Shown here piece after piece: positions 49,401-62,000 of a stretch of 64,000 nucleotides of DNA; positions within the stretch are counted from its first letter, which is position 1, and each line of letters opens with the position of its first letter. Below the pieces are notes generated by a model that searched no databases, was not told where the DNA came from, and worked only from the letters and a program-made list of their open reading frames with translations. The stretch comes from Heterotrichella gracilis. Taxonomy: Eukaryota; Sar; Xanthophyceae; Tribonematales; Xanthonemataceae. Where the stretch lies: contig JAULBX010025386.1 in the NCBI GenBank assembly GCA_032358255.1, forward strand, positions 186,001 through 250,000. Reading direction: 5' to 3'. The translations under genes were made by a program, and so were the position numbers.

Positions 49401-51630
49401 AACAACACCGCCCTGCAGCAGGCAGTGAATGCGCCACTGGAAGGGTTCCAGCTGGCCGTGAGCTCGTGGGTCAGGCAGCGAGCATACATCATCTGGGCCG
49501 TCGAAGCGCTCGGCAACTCCACGGCTGCATTGACAATGTTGAAGCGACTTGCAGAGCTGCAGGGCTTGACTGTAAGTTTCTTGAGAGTATGATGGATGGG
49601 AATGCATGGCATGTGACCGCTGTTGGTGGATGTATGCAGAAGTGAGCATGCTTCAACTGTTACTGTAGCTGGTCTCGAGAATAAATGAGGGCATGTTTGC
49701 CATGCCATGATTATGTGAGCTCCCTTAGTTTTCATACATTCTGAATGGACGCAGGAGGCTCCATCGCCCATCTCACTGGGGTTGCAAAAGGCAGACTTGC
49801 AAAAATCACTCAACTTTTCTTCGGCACATTGGGCAATTGAGATTGATCCCCAGACAGGTATCTTGTACAACCACTCAGCCATCGATGGGTTAACCTTTAC
49901 TCCGGGGTTAAGGCTCTTTGCTCAAATCCCGTTTGTTGCTTACCACTATGTCTCTTTAGTGAAAGCCCTACCGCCCTGACACCCTTGCTGTCTTACAGGT
50001 GGTTTGATCCAATTGCAGCAGTTGTTTGAGGGAAAACCTGGCCTGAATTGGGCTTCAAAAGACAGGCAGGTGGGGAGGGTAATGTACAGCACTTACAATG
50101 AAGAAGACTACAATGTCATTTGGGACGAATACTCGTTCTTCCCCAAAGCATCTATGGCTGAGTGGTTCTACAAGGTAAACAAATGCTGACGTACTGGCAA
50201 GTCAAAACGTTAAAAGATGATGAATATTTTGTTTCCCATGATAAAACACCTGCAGCAGCAAGGGCAATAATGCAAACCATTTTGAGCAATAAAGAGTTCT
50301 ACCGTGATAAATTTCAGCAAGAATAAATCCAAAAATTATCATGATAATTAAGATAGTAATTGGTGAAAACCGTTACCAGTGCACCAGCACGTCAACTCCT
50401 CATCTGCCATTGCAGAGTACATCCAGCCTTGTTTGATGTTGCAGGACTTTGGGAAGCCAAACTGTTCTGTTGCTGCGCACACTCGAAGAGCTGACACATA
50501 TGCAAGGCTGGAGAACCTCTGGTACCACGAGGAGCCATCGTCATTTCATCTCCTCATGCACCTGAGCTTGCCTGGTTGGGCAGTCTCTGAAGCAGGTGCA
50601 CCAGCGCAGCTGTGGATTGACTTGTCATCCAGTGGTGGTACAAACGATCTGGAATGCAAGCTCCTATTGGTCAACAAGACAGCCACGAGGCTACCTGAGG
50701 CAAGTACTTGCTGCTATAGAGGGTCGATGTTGCAGGGCAGTAAACAATGACAGCAACATGCTTTCCAGTCAAAGAGTGGCCTGATGGTGGAAATGATTCT
50801 TTCTACCATCATTTCTATCATGCTCATATCATGGTGTACAGTAGGGCAGCATATTATCCATCGGGTGCAAAGCTGCGAGGGCGCGGTTGCAGCCGCATAT
50901 CATACCAGCTCACAAACCATACTACTGGCTTGCAGGCAATGTGGATGCGGTTCATGCCTGATCCGGATTCAGCAGATGTCAGCTCGTGGCGCATGAATAA
51001 ATTGGGCCAGTGGATCTCTCCTTCCGAGGTGCTGTACAACGGCAGCCATTCCCTTCATGCAGTCAGTGATGAGGGAGTGCTGATTAAAACACGCGGAGGC
51101 TCTGGGGAAACGCTGCAGATCAGGCAAGTGTGCAGGGTCAGAGAACATACCGTTGCAGTCATTGGCAGGGGAACGCCTTGCCGTGATTGCATTTGTGAGC
51201 ATTAACAGACGCTGCTTCCGCAAACCTAATCGAGTCCTGCTGCAGCAACTTTGTGTGTGCATGCATGCAAAATTACCAATCACGGCGTCGCTGCTGCCAA
51301 GTATAAAACAGCTGCCCATGATCTGCTTACTATATTGCATTTCCGAGCCTCGATAATGGGTGGACCTGTTGTTAACCCTCATCAAAACATCTGTCCGTGG
51401 TGTGCAGGAGCCTAGATGCCCCACTGGTGAGCCCAGGCAACCCCACCCCCTTTCCCAACACTCGGCACCCGCCCAACATGGAGTATGGGATGAGCTTCAA
51501 CCTGCTGAACAACATCTGGGGAACAAACTACGTCATGTGGCAGCCGTACACGGAAGGGGACAACAACATGCTGTTCCGTTTCACAATATCTGGCGCTCAA
51601 AATTCAGAAGGGTCGAAAGCTACCACCTAA
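46439..51630 (+). CDS. GH38-like DUF5054 family protein, secretory
   Basis: Fourteen exons: 46439-46582, 46841-46927, 47010-47072, 47229-47303, 47645-47806, 48086-48260, 48408-48529, 48755-49027, 49341-49571, 49755-49857, 49999-50174, 50445-50703, 50754-51123, 51408-51630; continuous frame, 820 residues. A signal peptide (MVSGRLLLTAVCCALVLAVL) leads into HTVHVVFSNHLDIGFDGI, the divergent form of the GH38 alpha-mannosidase entry strand with its His and Asp. Next come WHAHPFNGQPEFYD, VGVNGGSAPP, EIGDTWIHGI and AEHTWGLDVK, all found in the DUF5054 family of algae, plants and some animals. The family is predicted to be a glycosidase of the GH38 fold; activity is not established for it. NxT/S sites are present. 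The exon 13 donor is GC (ATCAG|GCAAGT), required by phase. An in-frame ATG at 46358 gives a longer N terminus. Confidence 0.88.
46779..46795. repeat. Telomere-like repeat, DUF5054 intron 1
   Basis: CAAACCCTAAACCCTA tract about 45 bases before the exon 2 acceptor. A similar tract sits in intron 4 at 47590-47604. Confidence 0.75.
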
Positions 51631-53201
51631 CATCTGCTTGCATTATCCATCTTATTTCCCATGTGCTGACCATCATGTATGTTGATTGGCACGAACGCGC
51701 CACATATTTTCCAAGGTTGCTTGTGCCAGGCCCTGTTGTATGATGCCGCTTGGATAGGATTTTGCTCTGCGGAAAATAAAAGACATTATGAGTATTTTTG
51801 TGGATTTTCGTTTTCAACTGGCATTCATGTTACCCCAACTTGGGGCAATTGTGCATGCATGATCAATTAACACTTCAACTTATTGCTACAATTGTTGCTA
51901 CAGTTGCAATGGTGCCGCGCAGTGATTTAGTGGACTGGCGCTGGCGTGGACGCTGGCGCCTCGCGGCAGTCCGCTATTGTATATAGGGGCTCTGCAATGG
52001 CACCTGGTGGAATGAAATTTACCAATATTTCACTTATTTGCAAATGAATTTCACAAGCCTTGTGGAAGTTCCAACATACCCTGGCGGAGTGTTTGGTGTT
52101 TTCACCTGTTTCACAACCTTTCTGCTGGGTTTCACTTGGCATGACCTCAGAATTCGTTGTCACAATCTTGCCCCCGTGAATATAACCGCTGATCACGGTG
52201 TGCAAGAATAAATCACGGTGTGCAAGAATACCTACTTGGACCAGCGCATTGTGCAGCAATTACCATAGGCACAATATGGTTGGTATCCATACTTGAGGGT
52301 CAGCGAAAAGTAGGGTAGCAAAGTTTGCAACCCTAAGTAAGGGTTCGGATACCTAGCCCGATCGATTGTGACTCTCTGACGACTTCTAAGTGCTGTGGAA
52401 CCTCATCTGAGGCCCCATTTGGTGGTTTCAAGTCCACAACAGTTAAGCTCTGCAACACACACGTACGGTGCTGAGCGCGTTTTCCTTGTTGTGGTTGCGC
52501 GCCGACACAGTGCACAACCCCAGTGCACACTGCATGCCACACGATGTACATTCGTGGCACACCAGCTCTTCACGAACAAGTCAAAGTTATAGTGGAAACC
52601 CACTTATGTTCACTTTGACCTGATGCCCACTGGGGTTTCGTATGTATAAAGCGCTAAGCTGAACTCCCACGCCACCCACATATATGCGCAACACCAACGT
52701 GCTGGCTGCATACATATATGCGACCGTTATGTTCAAGGGCTTGTATTGAAAGGACGGTTGTGCGCTGTAAATGATGTCTTAGTTTGCTCCAAGGAAACGC
52801 TGAGCTTGGATATCCGTGTACAAGCACGTCCAACCTGCAGAAAAGCGGGATATTGCCGCAGCGACACATTTCACAACAGCACGGAGGTGAAGGTATCATT
52901 ACCAGGAGAAGAAAACTTTCCTAGGTATGACAATGGTTGGCATAAAGTGTTTTCCCAGAGTAGTCAAGGCATGCCGTATTTGTGGCATGCTGCTCAACTC
53001 TTCGACACCAAGTCACAAGCAGTGAAACCACTGTCCTGACTTGCATAGTGAATTTGTGGCTTCCATTTATTACCTGTCGGCACGGCGTCTGAAACCCGCG
53101 CAATTGCTATATGCATGCATTCGTCAGCCAAGTGCAACTGTCTTCAGGTCAACACTACCTCACCCAAGTAGGGGACTTGTTCCCAAACGTAGCCTGTGGC
53201 T
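51631..53201. other. Spacer DUF5054 gene to CEP131
   Basis: Holds a perfect 20/19-base tandem duplication (ATCACGGTGTGCAAGAATA at 52192-52211 and 52212-52231). A 97-residue frame at 52746-53039 has no ATG at its start and no recognised domain. Otherwise this is the promoter region of CEP131. Confidence 0.45.
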
Positions 53202-56200
53202 ATGAAGGGCGATACAGCAAAGCCTACAACTCCAGCCAAAATCCAGCAGGACAGCAAGGAGAACCAGGTACAGCGCCAAAAAACCAGCCCACTTCAGCAG
53301 GTCAAACCAGACAGTGCCCACAAGGCAAAAAAAGCTGCTCCTGGAACCACCGCACCCAAACGTTCCCCAGGTGGTGACTTGAAGACACGACGGAGGTTGC
53401 TGGCGCAGCAGGTGGTACTGCATATATTTAATGGATTAACACAATCTGCCGTGCACCCACCACATCTGACCCCTGTGGGCGCGTTCACGCAGGAGGCTCA
53501 AAACGAGTTGCTGGCTTTTTTAGAAGACCGAAATGAAGCCACCAATGCTGCAGGATTTTGCAAAGTTGTGTCAGCGCCAGCAGCAGCTACTGCCAGCAAA
53601 CCTCCAACACACCCGGGTAGCAGGGCCACCCTGTCCCCACTATCGCCCATAGCTGCACACGAGCAGTTTTCAAATGAGCAATTTTCACACCCAGAAACAG
53701 CGACAACGCAAACGCAGCAATCTCCTCTTGTGGTGCGCGTCACACTTGATGAACAGCTGCAGCACAGTGCAGACACTACAGCAACAGATAGCCCACTGGA
53801 ATTAAATGTGGATGATCAAGTGCTATCCCCAATTTCTGGGACAGTAAATGCTCCGGCAGGTGGTGTGTGCATGACACCAGCACAAGTGGAGGTTCTCACA
53901 GATGCTGCTTTCAATGTTGCGGGTGCTACCGGTGGAGACTCAGAGTCAACGTCTGAACCTGGCGAGTTCACAGGAGGTGATGAGGGTCATAGTGCATACA
54001 ATATTATGCCTTTAGCGTTGATTTACTGAGCTGCCAGCACTTGGGCTTCATGGCCACTCTACCTGCAAATGGCCATGCTATAGCCACAATTTAAAAAACC
54101 ATCTTCCTCTACATATATATTTGCAGAGGGCATACGGTGTGTAGTTGGTGCTGTTGCAGGGACTGGCGACCAGCTGAAGAGCAACCATCATGCACACATT
54201 GTTGGTCATGGCAATGACTCAGCTCGCTGCAGTTCTGCTGGTGCATCGGTGGAAAGAGCCAGTTTGCCGGTGATAGATATCCGCCAGTCTCAAGAGAGAA
54301 TGAGCAGCATCCTGCACTACCTAGATGAGATAGAAGGACAGGTAAGGAAAAACGAAAATCTGAATGGAGGTTTAATCCTCCAATTGGCAAGGGAATGATT
54401 CTGCAAATATGCGTGTGAATACAATGGAACTACTTGCCAGTTGTAAACATTGTGCCGCGCACATGCAGAGTGGTGGGGTCACTTGCTCTGGCACACATAG
54501 TCAGCTCCCAGATGAACAGTTAGATTGTGATGGGTCTCAACTACGGCACAGCGCTCACCAATCAGGTGACTGTTGTTGACTATGTGTCTTGCCGTCATAA
54601 TCTGTAGTTGGCAGTGGCATTGCATGAAACTAAAAAACTAAAATTGTTCACAAAGACCTTTGCAATTGCAGTGCCGGTGATGCTATCCTCCACAGCAAAT
54701 ATCTCTGCCAGCAACCCAAGCCTCCTAGCTGCGTCTGTGTACTCTGAAGTGAGGCAAAAGGTCAAGCAGGTGAGAATGGATGCCTATAACATTTGTTGCT
54801 TAATTGACACAGACCAGTCCAGTTAAAATGCCGTACATGCCGAAACAATGTGTTGAATGCACTTACATGCATTCCTTATAACAGTGGGGTAGGTGACAAG
54901 GAGGGGATCCCATCAATGTGAAAGATGTGTAATGCCACATGAACACTCTGCCTGCACTCGTTTTGCAGCTCAAGGCAGAGATACACGACAAGGACGCGCA
55001 AATTGAGGAGTTGCAGAAGGAACTGCAGGAACTGATGCAGAACCAAGAGCAGTTCATGACTTCCTTAGAAGCCCAGCAACAGGTAATATTTATAAATTAA
55101 TAAAAAATGCCAGTGGTTTATGTTTCCATTCATGAGTAGTTGGTGCTTGTGGTGGCTATTGCAGTGGTAGCACTGGGAAAACGTAATGACCATCTCTCAT
55201 GCTGCACCCTTTACCATTGGTGATGCAGGAGGCTTTGCAGAACCAGAAAATAGAGCACGATAAACACCAGGCGAGACACCTCGAGTTTATTGATCGACTG
55301 CTTGCTGATAAAGATGCATTGGCAAAACGGTGTTGCGAAGTAGCAAAGCAACTAAAGGTACGGCTCAGATTACTTGTTTTAACATAATGCCTTTATATTT
55401 TGGGTACCCGGTCTGTCATTAGGATCACTGCATTTCATACATGAGATTCTTTTTCAAATGATGTCATGTCATGGCAGGGCTTGCAATCAAAACATGCACA
55501 GCACATAACAGAGCTCCGAGGGAGCTGGGCAATTGAGTTGGGGAGGCAAAAAGAAGCGTGGTTGGCAGCTGAGAAAGACAGACGCAATAAGTGGGTCAAT
55601 GAGAAGACAAAAGAAATCAAGGAGGCAGCACGCAAGGTACAACTTGTCAGAACTGCATTCCAATGCTAATTTGTATGCTGCTGCCTGTGAGGCATGGTAG
55701 TTCAGCATCCTGTCCTGTAGCTCTGTGATCCTGTAGATCCTGGCTTGAGCTTACAGCAGTGTTTTCCCCTGGACAGGCAATGGAGCCTGAAACGCAGCGC
55801 ATAATTGAAAGACACAGAAAGGAATTGAGAAATGCTGAGGAAACGGCTAGCCAGGAACTGCATCGCAGCCTGCGTGAACAATCCCAGCGCAATGACGAAT
55901 ATGTTCGACAGTTGCGAGAGCGCTTGCTGAAGGTATGCTACTGTGATCCAGGCTTACAGGATATGGAACAAGAAGGGAAATTTGTCAGGACTTCAATGCT
56001 TCTCTGTGATGATTGCTCAAATGGTCAACCTGATCAAATTAGACCCTGCATTAGTCACTATCATGATCTTATTGGTACACGTTCTGCATCTTGGAGGCGT
56101 ATGGGAATTGGTGAAGGCTTTGAGTACCTGCTGACTGTCACCTACCCACACAAATATATACTGGTTTTCGTTTTTGGTGGGTTATGCCAGATTCAAAGTG

Positions 56201-58170
56201 ACAAACGCAGGAAATGGACGGAGCTGTGGAGCGCGAACGGCTTGCGGCGAACACCAAGATGGGCGAGCTCGCAGAGAAGTATGAGGCCCAAATGCATGTG
56301 CAGCGCATGCGCCTCATCTCTGAGCACGACATCCGCGTGAAGCAGATTGAATTGTCAAAACAAGAAGACCTGGAGCGTCAATCCAGGTACACAATACAAC
56401 ACTTCATGCCTGCTACTATACTCAAACAGCATGCATAAATGCACCCTATTACCGGCCAGAACTGGCCAGCACGCGTGATTAATAGGGTCCCTACCTGATC
56501 ATCCATATCATCATTCATAACTTGCGAGTGCAGTACAGCAATTATGTCCGGTTGCTAGCATGCAATACCCTTTGAGCCAGTCACTATGGCGTATTGGTGC
56601 TACAAACAGGGAAAGCAAGCAATTCATTGAAGACATGAAGGCTACTTTCGCCCGAGAGAAGCAGACCCTGGTGGCTCAGACTGCAGACAAGTTGGCAGCT
56701 CAGCATAAAGTCTTTGATGTAGAGAAGGTGCGATGCCATTAGGGACCAAGGAGGATACCATTATTTAGAGATAGTTCTCTCAATGACACGTCTGGTATGT
56801 CTGCACCTTACTTGCTGCAACCTCTATGTGTACAATGGGTGCAGGCGGAATGGCAATCTAGGACAGCCCTAGAACAGCAAGAGCACCTTGGCAAGCTTGA
56901 AAAGGAGCTTGTGCAGCGTCTGGAGCTGTCACGGGATCAGGAGATTGCCCGGGTTCTAGAGCGGTTACAGCTGGAGCACCAGCAAAAGTTGGAAGCCCTG
57001 CAGGTACGCATGCATGCATGTGGGCTACAAAAACCTACCCCGTACTATACCTGCATACCCTTGCAATTTATCAAATGACCATGGTGCAAGACTCTAGAAA
57101 GGTGCAGATGGAATTGGCCACTTTGCAGATGCTGTGATTGTGTCACGGCTACTATGTCTGGGTTTTCGCTTGCACAAGAAGGGTGACCAGTTCAAAATGC
57201 TGATTCAGGCTGAGATACCAAGCACTGGAGCCTCCAAGCACTGGAGCAGCAGCATGCATTGGAGCTGGGCAAACTACAAAGCGAGCATGCCATGGCTTTG
57301 GAACAGCATAGTAGGGTCACAGGAGCCCTTGAAGAAGCACACCAGCAGATCATCCAAGCTGAAGAGGTTGCACATGAAGCTCAGCAAAGGCTGAGAGTGC
57401 TGGAGGACAGTAACGAGCAGCTGGAGACGCAAGTAAGATGCTTGGGGATATGCAATTATTAACTCTTTATGATGGTGATTTATAGATCATCTACAAATGC
57501 TGTAAAAAAATATGGCATTCTCAAACAAGTGGTGCGATTGCATGCAACACCATTACGAGCGTACTAAACTGTCTGCAGATGCGGATTTACAAGCGTGAGG
57601 CCGAGCGGAAAGAGGACGCTGTCAGGCAACGGTATGCCGGCCAGGTTGAGCTTGAGCGACAAACAATTGGCACACTGGAGCAGGAGATCGCACAGCTCAA
57701 AGCCAAGGTGGGCTTGCACGATCACAATGAATCAGCTGGCCTTGGGCTTGGGGTTTGTGGGGTTTGTCTCAGTAATGCTGAGCTGCATGTTTCTGTAGCC
57801 ACTGTAGTCCATGCTACATTGCTACCATGACAGGACGCTGTGCTGCCAGACATGCATCAGCCTTATCATGGAGGCTATGTGTATTATATCCCGCATTGTG
57901 CACTCTATAATTGTGGCATTTGTATCTTTGTTCCTTTTTTAGTCCACATGGTTGGTCATTCAGGTGGCTGATGCGGATACTCAAGCTCTACAGTTGCAAA
58001 GCAGCAAAAATGAGGAGCTGAGAAGGCTTGAGGACCGTGTCAGGGTGGCCATTCAGAAGCGCGATGACACCATCAGCTTGCTGCAGCAGCAGCTGTCAGG
58101 CAGCCGAGAACAGCTCCACTTGACTGAGGCGCTGCTTCAACGACAGACACAGCTTCTAGAGAACATTTAG
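53202..58170 (+). CDS. CEP131: CEP131/AZI1-like centriolar satellite protein
   Basis: Coiled-coil protein of the CEP131 (AZI1) family, which acts at centriolar satellites and basal bodies in cilium formation and stability. Fourteen exons: 53202-53976, 54160-54341, 54469-54565, 54672-54769, 54969-55082, 55229-55357, 55478-55636, 55777-55932, 56211-56386, 56610-56727, 56845-57003, 57223-57432, 57579-57707, 57964-58170; continuous frame, 902 residues. The first 300 residues are low-complexity Ser/Thr/Pro/Gln. The rest is heptad-rich helix with the diagnostic run WVNEKTKEIKEAARKAMEPE then TQRIIERHRKEL, and a C-terminal RRLEDRVRVAIQKRDDTISL block, matching vertebrate CEP131 in order. Exon 2 may start at 54127 instead, adding 11 residues. 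The start of the 57223 exon is uncertain because a 16-base tandem duplication sits there. Confidence 0.85.
57219..57246 (+). repeat. 16-base tandem duplication at CEP131 exon boundary
   Basis: CAAGCACTGGAG occurs twice, 16 bases apart, across the proposed start of the exon at 57223. Sixteen is not a multiple of three, so one copy must fall outside the coding frame or the acceptor must have shifted. Confidence 0.75.
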
Positions 58171-59091
58171 ATACGCAATGCACATGTGCATGCATTATTT
58201 TAGCGCATGCATATAGCAAGGCATCAAGCTTAATGAGTTGCGGGCCAGAGTGCTGCCGTAAACATGCACTATAGGCGGATGCAAGTGGTATGCTGCAAGT
58301 CGCGGGAACTTGTTTGACTTGCGGGGTATCAAATTTGATTGCCACCAGGTCTAGCCACCTAGCACAACATTGTAATAATGTCTGTGTGAAATGTTGGGAT
58401 AAGATAGCTGGTGCAGTTTCGAAGGGGTGCTATCTGTGACAGCGTACACCCCGACGTGCCACTTCAAGTGTCTCCCCCTTTGAGTGCCAAGTTTCTCACT
58501 GGAAAATCAGTGGTACCCTTCCTTTGAACAGACAGAACAGGTGTAGCTTTTTCTTGCATTGCAATTGCTAGACTGGTGTGTGTCCCATAGGCACGTGCTC
58601 ACCAAAAACCCTAAACCCTAAACGGTGGCCACCACGAAAAACGTTTGCTGACTCGACTTTGAAAGCAACGCAGAGCAGATGGCAGTGCCATCTATATTGA
58701 CAACGTTCGCAAATTAGCTTGCACCTTCCTTGTTACTGGGACCCTCGGCATATGCAACTTGCGTTTGTATGACACTGAACAGGGTGCGCAACAGTTGCCC
58801 AGCTATCGTTTCTTTGCCTCCGTATGCATGCGTGCACAAAAACCTTTTTGAGTAGTCGGGCGGGCAGTAGCTGAACGACTTAGCTATCACCCCAAACACC
58901 ACGAGCTCTGCTGTGGACGTGAGAAGTGTTGCGGACAATTAGGATGCTCGTCATCTATATGCATGCGTAGCTGCTACAGTGGGCGTCCTGGAGAGCTGTA
59001 AACTGAAGGGACATGGAGGCACCAGCAATCAGCAGGATATCTTTCCACGAATGGATCGCCTCAGCCTCTGGGACCGACCCGACCGACCCGC
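58171..59091. other. Spacer CEP131 to last gene
   Basis: Contains a TGTAA poly(A) signal at 58371-58375, about 200 bases after the CEP131 stop, and a CCCTAAACCCTAAAC tract at 58608-58623. No coding exon recognised. Confidence 0.5.
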
Positions 59092-62000
59092 ATGGTGAAC
59101 ATGCGGAAGGCCGGAGCGGTGCAGTGCCATCGCTTGCGGACAACGCTTCGCTTGCACAAGGGAGTAACGCCTCCACAAGGTACTGACTGCCCTTCAGTAA
59201 AACTGAGTAGCTTTATTGACAGTGCAAAATTTAAAGGAACTCTTTTTATTGCCCAGCATGGCGTCCCTGACATGGGTGGTCTTGGTTTGGCAAGCACTGA
59301 CCGAAACGCTTGCAACAGGTCTACAATAAGCAGTTCTGCAAGGGACCAAATCTCAGCAGCTACACCACAGCAGCAGAGTGCAGCATCCAACAGAGGAATG
59401 TCGATTCATTCCTGCTTGCCCAACTGCTCCACAGAGAGCCATCTACTGGAGAATGCTCAGGAAGGTCGCCAGGAGCTATCAGTCAGCTTTGCTATCCCCG
59501 GGGTACCACCTGTGAAGGGGGCACCGCCACCGGTCCTCACCATGTCAGAGGTAAGTTTGCGTCCCAATGCTTCACTTAAACCCTGATACAGAGGCACTGG
59601 CAGGTTGCACCACCAAAACCACTGAGTGCCTTAAACCCATGTCAAATAGGAGGCACTGAGTGTGTGTCACACCCCACAGATATCAGCATTGGCACAAGCA
59701 CTGTCTGAGCCACTGGCGGTGGTGCGGTGCGGCCGGCTGACCCGCTATGCCACCCAGCACGACCCACGGCGCTTGCATCCCCGGGATGAGGCAGGCAGGC
59801 TGGTGGTGAGCTTGCTGCCAACCAATGAGCTGCACCTGTCCTGGGTGTGGAAGCCAAAGGTCCTCCCTGTCCCCCGACCCAGGTACGCACAAGATGCAGT
59901 CACACGAAATAAATCAAATAATAACACTTTAGATTGACTGCTAATCTTTTGTACTGCTGGAACGCATGTGAGTAAGGAAAATAGGAAGAATAATCAGTAC
60001 CCGCCGTGGCTCACAGAATCATAAGCGACACAGTGACGTCACAGTTGCATGCGCTGGCCCTGATGGGATCCAGCACATGCAACACGCTGCTGGCCCACCA
60101 AGAATGTATCGCCCCAGTATACCAACTCTGGCGCATGGCGATATTTTCTAAGGGATTCTGTAACCCAATCCCTCACCTTCAATTGCACTGTGGTATTGCA
60201 GGACCATGACACAATCAGCAGGCTTTGGGCAGCATTCGTCAGCACGCATGTTGATGCAGCTGCAAGGGGCGGACGACCCCACTGAGGAGGTGGAAACGGT
60301 CATCGAGCTGTCCGAGGAAATAGCGCGCATTCCTGTCGGGGACAGCCATCCTCGCGAGCTTCCAAGCTGCACTGTGGCGATTGAACGCCTCCCACAGGTA
60401 GTGTACCACGGGTACTACTATAAACCCTAACCCCGAAACCCTATTCCCTATTGAACACCTCTCACATGTAGTGTATCATGAGAGCTACTGATCAGCCCAC
60501 TTGTTCGTAGGCACGTCAGAAGGATTATGCCATGCATCTCAGTCAAATTTTGAAGGCTGACGTGTTCCGTCTCCAGTTCCATTCCACCTTTCCACTCATT
60601 GCCAAATGCGGCTGTAATTGGATTTTCTTGTGGGTTTCCCAGGATCGTTCAGGGCGCTCATTTCGCGTCGTCAGGAATTTTCGGGGCACAACGCCTGCAC
60701 AGCGATTGGAGGCGCTGCAGGGGAGCATGGGCAATTTTGCTAATGGCGTAGGAGATGTACCATCAAAAGACATGCACAAGGTGTGCTGTAGACAGTATGT
60801 AAACAAACCCTGAACCCTAAACCCTAGACAGTACAGGGTGGACATCCTTTGGAGTGCAGTATCATATAGAGTGTGCAGCACTGCATGGTGAAGATTACTT
60901 GCTGGAAGCATCAATGGCATTAAAAATTTGTGTACCAGAGTATCCTAGTGGTTTGTGACTGGCAAATTGTTTGCATGCCATGCCAAAGCATCATACCACC
61001 CTATTGAATATTCTTGCAAAAATCATCATCCCGCTTTTAAGAGGAGATCTGCAGGCCAGGGCTTTACAGGCATAAATTTTTTGTTTACATCCTTTTGTAC
61101 CACAGGATTCGTTCTATTTTTGGCTGGCGCATTCTACTCTGGAGGATGGCTGCGAGCAACTGGATAAGATGATTTCGGTGCTGGCCGACCAACCCACCGT
61201 GGAGCAGCTGAGTGGTGTTGCGCCAGAGAAGCTGCAGCGCATCATATCCTACTTCGGTACACTGTCGGCTGGGATGGCTGCTGGACAGCAAAACCAACAG
61301 CCAGGTAAGCCAAGCCATTCCTGGCTGGCAACTTGGGTAGCTTGCGTTGCGTTTATCGCTGTCCCGCAGGTTTTGTCATAATCATGTCATGCAGTCTTCC
61401 ATTGGCACACAGCTGTCCATTGTCAATTGCAATTTCCCCCGCATGGGAAAATGGTGTTTGTGTTCAATGTTTCCATTGCAAAATAATGATTGTATCAGCG
61501 CACTGCCCGTTTGCGTAAAGTTGAATGTGCAGCCACTGGTTCACAGGCGCCAATCCAGGACCTGGAGATCATGCAACGCAGCGGGCTCGGTCAGTGGGTG
61601 GTGGTACATCCATGCCAATGGGGCCTTCAAGCGCATCGCCCAGTGGGAGGTGTGAAGGGGACCTGGGAGACATCCTGCCACCAGACGAGGGCATGGCAAG
61701 CCAATTCGGTGGAGCTCCTGGTCAACCTGTTGATGGTCAAAGCGCTGGTGCTGTTCAGACATCAGGGGGGATGATTCAGGTGAGATTGTAGGGATTGCAG
61801 GTGCAGCCGGCACTGCAACTGCATCCACGATGGGCATGTGACCAACAAACGAATTTAAATTTAATTCTCTGGCAACGTAGTGATGGTAGCTTACTGAAGA
61901 ACCGGGGTGACACCCACTCGACAAGATTTAATGCTGGCATTTACCTCACCATGAAGTGCCACCATGCAGGCCACAGGGACGTTCTCCACCATTGCAAATG

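Noticed and set aside
49220-49882. 220-residue minus-strand ORF
   Set aside because: It is the antisense of two well-supported DUF5054 exons and the intron between them; no homology or splice logic of its own.
50691-50706. GC donor (GAG|GCAAGT) after DUF5054 exon 12
   Set aside because: A GT donor four bases downstream (GCAA|GTACTT) gives the phase needed by the next exon, so a GC donor is unnecessary here.
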